Source: Nostoc sp. 106C
GTDB lineage: Bacteria; Cyanobacteriota; Cyanobacteriia; Cyanobacteriales; Nostocaceae
Reading direction: 5' to 3'
Length of the DNA: 64,000 nucleotides
Assembly: GCF_002154725.1 (NCBI RefSeq)
Contig: NZ_MTAW01000038.1
Span: forward strand, 1 to 64,000
The translations under genes were made by a program, and so were the position numbers. Positions 62,299 to 64,000 of the stretch are shown here, in pieces. Each line of letters begins with the position of its first letter. Within the stretch, counting starts at the first letter, position 1. Below the pieces are notes generated by a model. It saw only the letters and a program-made list of their open reading frames with translations, was not told where the DNA came from and did not search any database.

Positions 62299-64000
62299 TT
62301 ATCCAACAGTCTGAGCTACTACCTTGTCAGCAAAGCTTTGAGTACCTTGCATATACTCCTCCAAAGTGAACGAATCTACCTGAATCGCATCATTACGAGC
62401 AAACTCTGCCTCGCAAATTAGCTCAACATCTTTCTCGCTAATCACTCCCGCTTTGAGGGCTGCTGAAATTAACTCATCTGGTTTTAGCTGTGGTAGTTTC
62501 CCTGTATGGCTAGCATTTTTGATGGTTTTGAGTAATGGTTCAGCTTGGGATAACAACGTGAAAGCTTTTTCCAAACGTCCCAATGCTTCATCGCTACTGC
62601 TAGGAATATGAATACCTGCGGTGAGGCGATCGCGTATTTGTCCAGGAGTTTGTAATCTATGGGCAACTGCGCTACCAAGTTTATCAGTAGGTAGGGAACC
62701 AATTGGATTGAGTCGCCACCACCAAGCAAAAAAGTTACCTAAAACTGGCACAGGCAAGTTTTCGAGAATCCCCTCAAAAGCTGACTGCATCTGAGCAAAA
62801 GCATATTGCATTGTCCAGTGAACAAAAGGTAGGTCTTCCGATTTTCGTCCTTCGGCTTCAAATCGTCGTAGGGTTGCAGTTGCTAAATACATCCAAGTGA
62901 GAATATCCGCAAACCTTCCTGTCAGTTTCTCCCGTCGCTTCAATGTTCCCCCAAAGGAGAACATAGCAATATCAGTCAGTAAGGCAAAGGTAGCAGATGC
63001 CCACTCTAGTTTGCGGTAATATTTAGCTGTCGCACCTGGGACTGGAGAAGCAGCCAAGTAACCACGAGTAAGATTAAGAATTACAGATCGGAAAGTATTA
63101 CGCACCGTCAACCCTAGATGATGCCAGAAGGCTCGATCGAAAGCAGTCACATCTGATTGATTTAGGGCTGTAATTTCGTCATAAACATAAGGATGACAGC
63201 GAATCGCTCCTTGCCCAAAAATCATCAAGGTGCGGGTGAGAATGTTTGCACCTTCGACGGTAATTGAAATTGGAGTGGCTGTATAAATATTTGCCAATAA
63301 ATTTCTGGGACCGCGACAAATTCCTGCACCGCCCATAATATCCATGCCGTCGTTGATGATTTTGCGGGAGATTTCTGTCAAACTGTATTTGGCGATCGCA
63401 GAAACTACCGCAGGCTGTTCTCCCTTATCTACTGCACCGCAGGTATAAGTTCTAGCTGCTTCCATTAAGTATGTCAGACCACCAATCCTTGCCAGAGGTT
63501 CTTCTACACCTTCAAAGCGCCCAATCGATAAACCAAATTGTTGCCGTACCACAGCATGAGCACTGGTAACTCTGGCTACTAACTTGGCTACTCCGGTACA
63601 GCTAGCTGGGAAGCTAATTCCCCGACCTGCGGCTAGACTTTGCATCAGCATTTTCCAGCCATTACCAGCTTGTTCCACACCGCCGATAATTTGGTCTACA
63701 GAAATGACAACGTTATGTCCTTCAGTGGGGGAATTGTAGAAAGGCACACCCATTGGATCGTGGCGTCTACCCATGATGACGCCTGGTGTATCTGTAGGAA
63801 TTAAAACGCAAGTAATGCCAACTTCTTGACCTTTGCCTAAGTAATTCTCTGGATCGCGTAATTTGAAAGCTAGCCCTAAAAGAGTGGCGATCGCAGCTAA
63901 GGTAATATAGCGTTTCTTCCAATTCAACCGCAGATAAAGCTTGCCATCCTCGCCTCTAAATACTGTTCCTTCAGATTTGATACTGGCTGCATCTGACCCA
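62299..64000 (-). CDS. Acyl-CoA dehydrogenase, FadE-type (5' end beyond window)
   Basis: The minus-strand frame stays open to the window end, so the start is missing; 567 residues are visible. The upstream end reads GSDAASIKSEGTVFRGEDGK, in frame before the apparent Met of RLNWKKRYITLA. FadE landmarks: KRYITLAAIATLLGLAFKLRDPE, CVLIPTDTPGV, GRGISFPASCTGVAKLV, GGAGICRGPRNLLANIYTATPISITVEGANILTRTLMIFGQGA, and a C-terminal extension (residues from FRSVILNL on) as in the 814-residue E. coli FadE. It would catalyse the first step of fatty acid beta-oxidation with FAD. Such genes are uncommon in cyanobacteria. Confidence 0.9.
   Translation of the reverse strand, partial: GSDAASIKSEGTVFRGEDGKLYLRLNWKKRYITLAAIATLLGLAFKLRDPENYLGKGQEVGITCVLIPTDTPGVIMGRRHDPMGVPFYNSPTEGHNVVISVDQIIGGVEQAGNGWKMLMQSLAAGRGISFPASCTGVAKLVARVTSAHAVVRQQFGLSIGRFEGVEEPLARIGGLTYLMEAARTYTCGAVDKGEQPAVVSAIAKYSLTEISRKIINDGMDIMGGAGICRGPRNLLANIYTATPISITVEGANILTRTLMIFGQGAIRCHPYVYDEITALNQSDVTAFDRAFWHHLGLTVRNTFRSVILNLTRGYLAASPVPGATAKYYRKLEWASATFALLTDIAMFSFGGTLKRREKLTGRFADILTWMYLATATLRRFEAEGRKSEDLPFVHWTMQYAFAQMQSAFEGILENLPVPVLGNFFAWWWRLNPIGSLPTDKLGSAVAHRLQTPGQIRDRLTAGIHIPSSSDEALGRLEKAFTLLSQAEPLLKTIKNASHTGKLPQLKPDELISAALKAGVISEKDVELICEAEFARNDAIQVDSFTLEEYMQGTQSFADKVVAQTVG

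Noticed and set aside
1-64000. tRNA, rRNA, CRISPR array or intact transposase gene
   Set aside because: Scanned for characteristic motifs and repeated spacers; none was convincing in this window.

Overview
The window is chromosomal DNA from a filamentous, probably heterocyst-forming cyanobacterium (Nostocales, Nostoc-like). Three things point there. HIP1 octamers (GCGATCGC) are very frequent. Heptanucleotide tandem repeats (STRR type) and GC-rich dispersed repeats sit in AT-rich spacers. The gene set includes sucrose synthase, the Mg-protoporphyrin ester cyclase AcsF, HemN, a Mn catalase, DUF4058 and Uma2 proteins. No rRNA, tRNA, CRISPR array or intact transposase gene was seen.

Layout. 0-5.6 kb: an exported peptidoglycan-binding protein, an aldehyde dehydrogenase followed by a 62-bp tandem repeat array, a TPR lipoprotein and an RNase D-like exonuclease. 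5.6-12.1 kb: a gene graveyard with broken PaiB-like, HAD/ATPase, nitronate monooxygenase, Uma2 and Ogt genes, mixed with a PEP-CTERM protein, an RHH/HNH gene trio and a small unknown gene. 12.1-17.6 kb: a lipid and cell-envelope block with a delta-9 type desaturase, a divergent TetR protein carrying a tyrosine-recombinase-like C-terminus, an acyltransferase, D-Ala-D-Ala ligase and a membrane protein. 18.8-24.5 kb: sucrose synthase followed by a GH65 phosphorylase fused to beta-phosphoglucomutase, a glucosyl-phosphate route out of disaccharides. 24.5-29.3 kb: small proteins, an adenosine-specific kinase family protein, an Rrf2 regulator and a large nested inverted-repeat region. 28.3-38 kb: a PRC-barrel protein, SMC, a DUF433/PIN-like toxin-antitoxin pair, and an XRE regulator with a large hybrid sensor kinase.

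38-51 kb: an SLH-domain glycosidase-like protein, a cupin, a DUF4058 protein, then a run of minus-strand redox genes (GST, broken methyltransferase, SDR, MFS, nitroreductase, old yellow enzyme, SDR, thioredoxin) ending at a divergent ArsR-type regulator with a perfect palindrome between them. This looks like an electrophile or redox stress regulon. 51-58.4 kb: a creatininase family protein, a candidate Yfr2-like small RNA, a LysR regulator, an aspartoacylase, a DUF3891 protein, a Mn catalase, a GlsB/YeaQ protein, an APC permease and an exported lipoprotein with a methyltransferase fold. 58.9-64 kb: hemN and acsF in divergent orientation, separated by a 245-bp MITE-like element with a 9-bp target duplication, and a FadE-type acyl-CoA dehydrogenase cut by the window end.

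The most unusual features are the TetR-recombinase-like fusion, the decayed genes whose lesions fall on HIP1 sites, the repeat-derived linker inside the GH65-PGM fusion, the MITE with clear insertion scars, and the redox cluster with its putative operator. All calls are from reading the sequence; no database search was possible.
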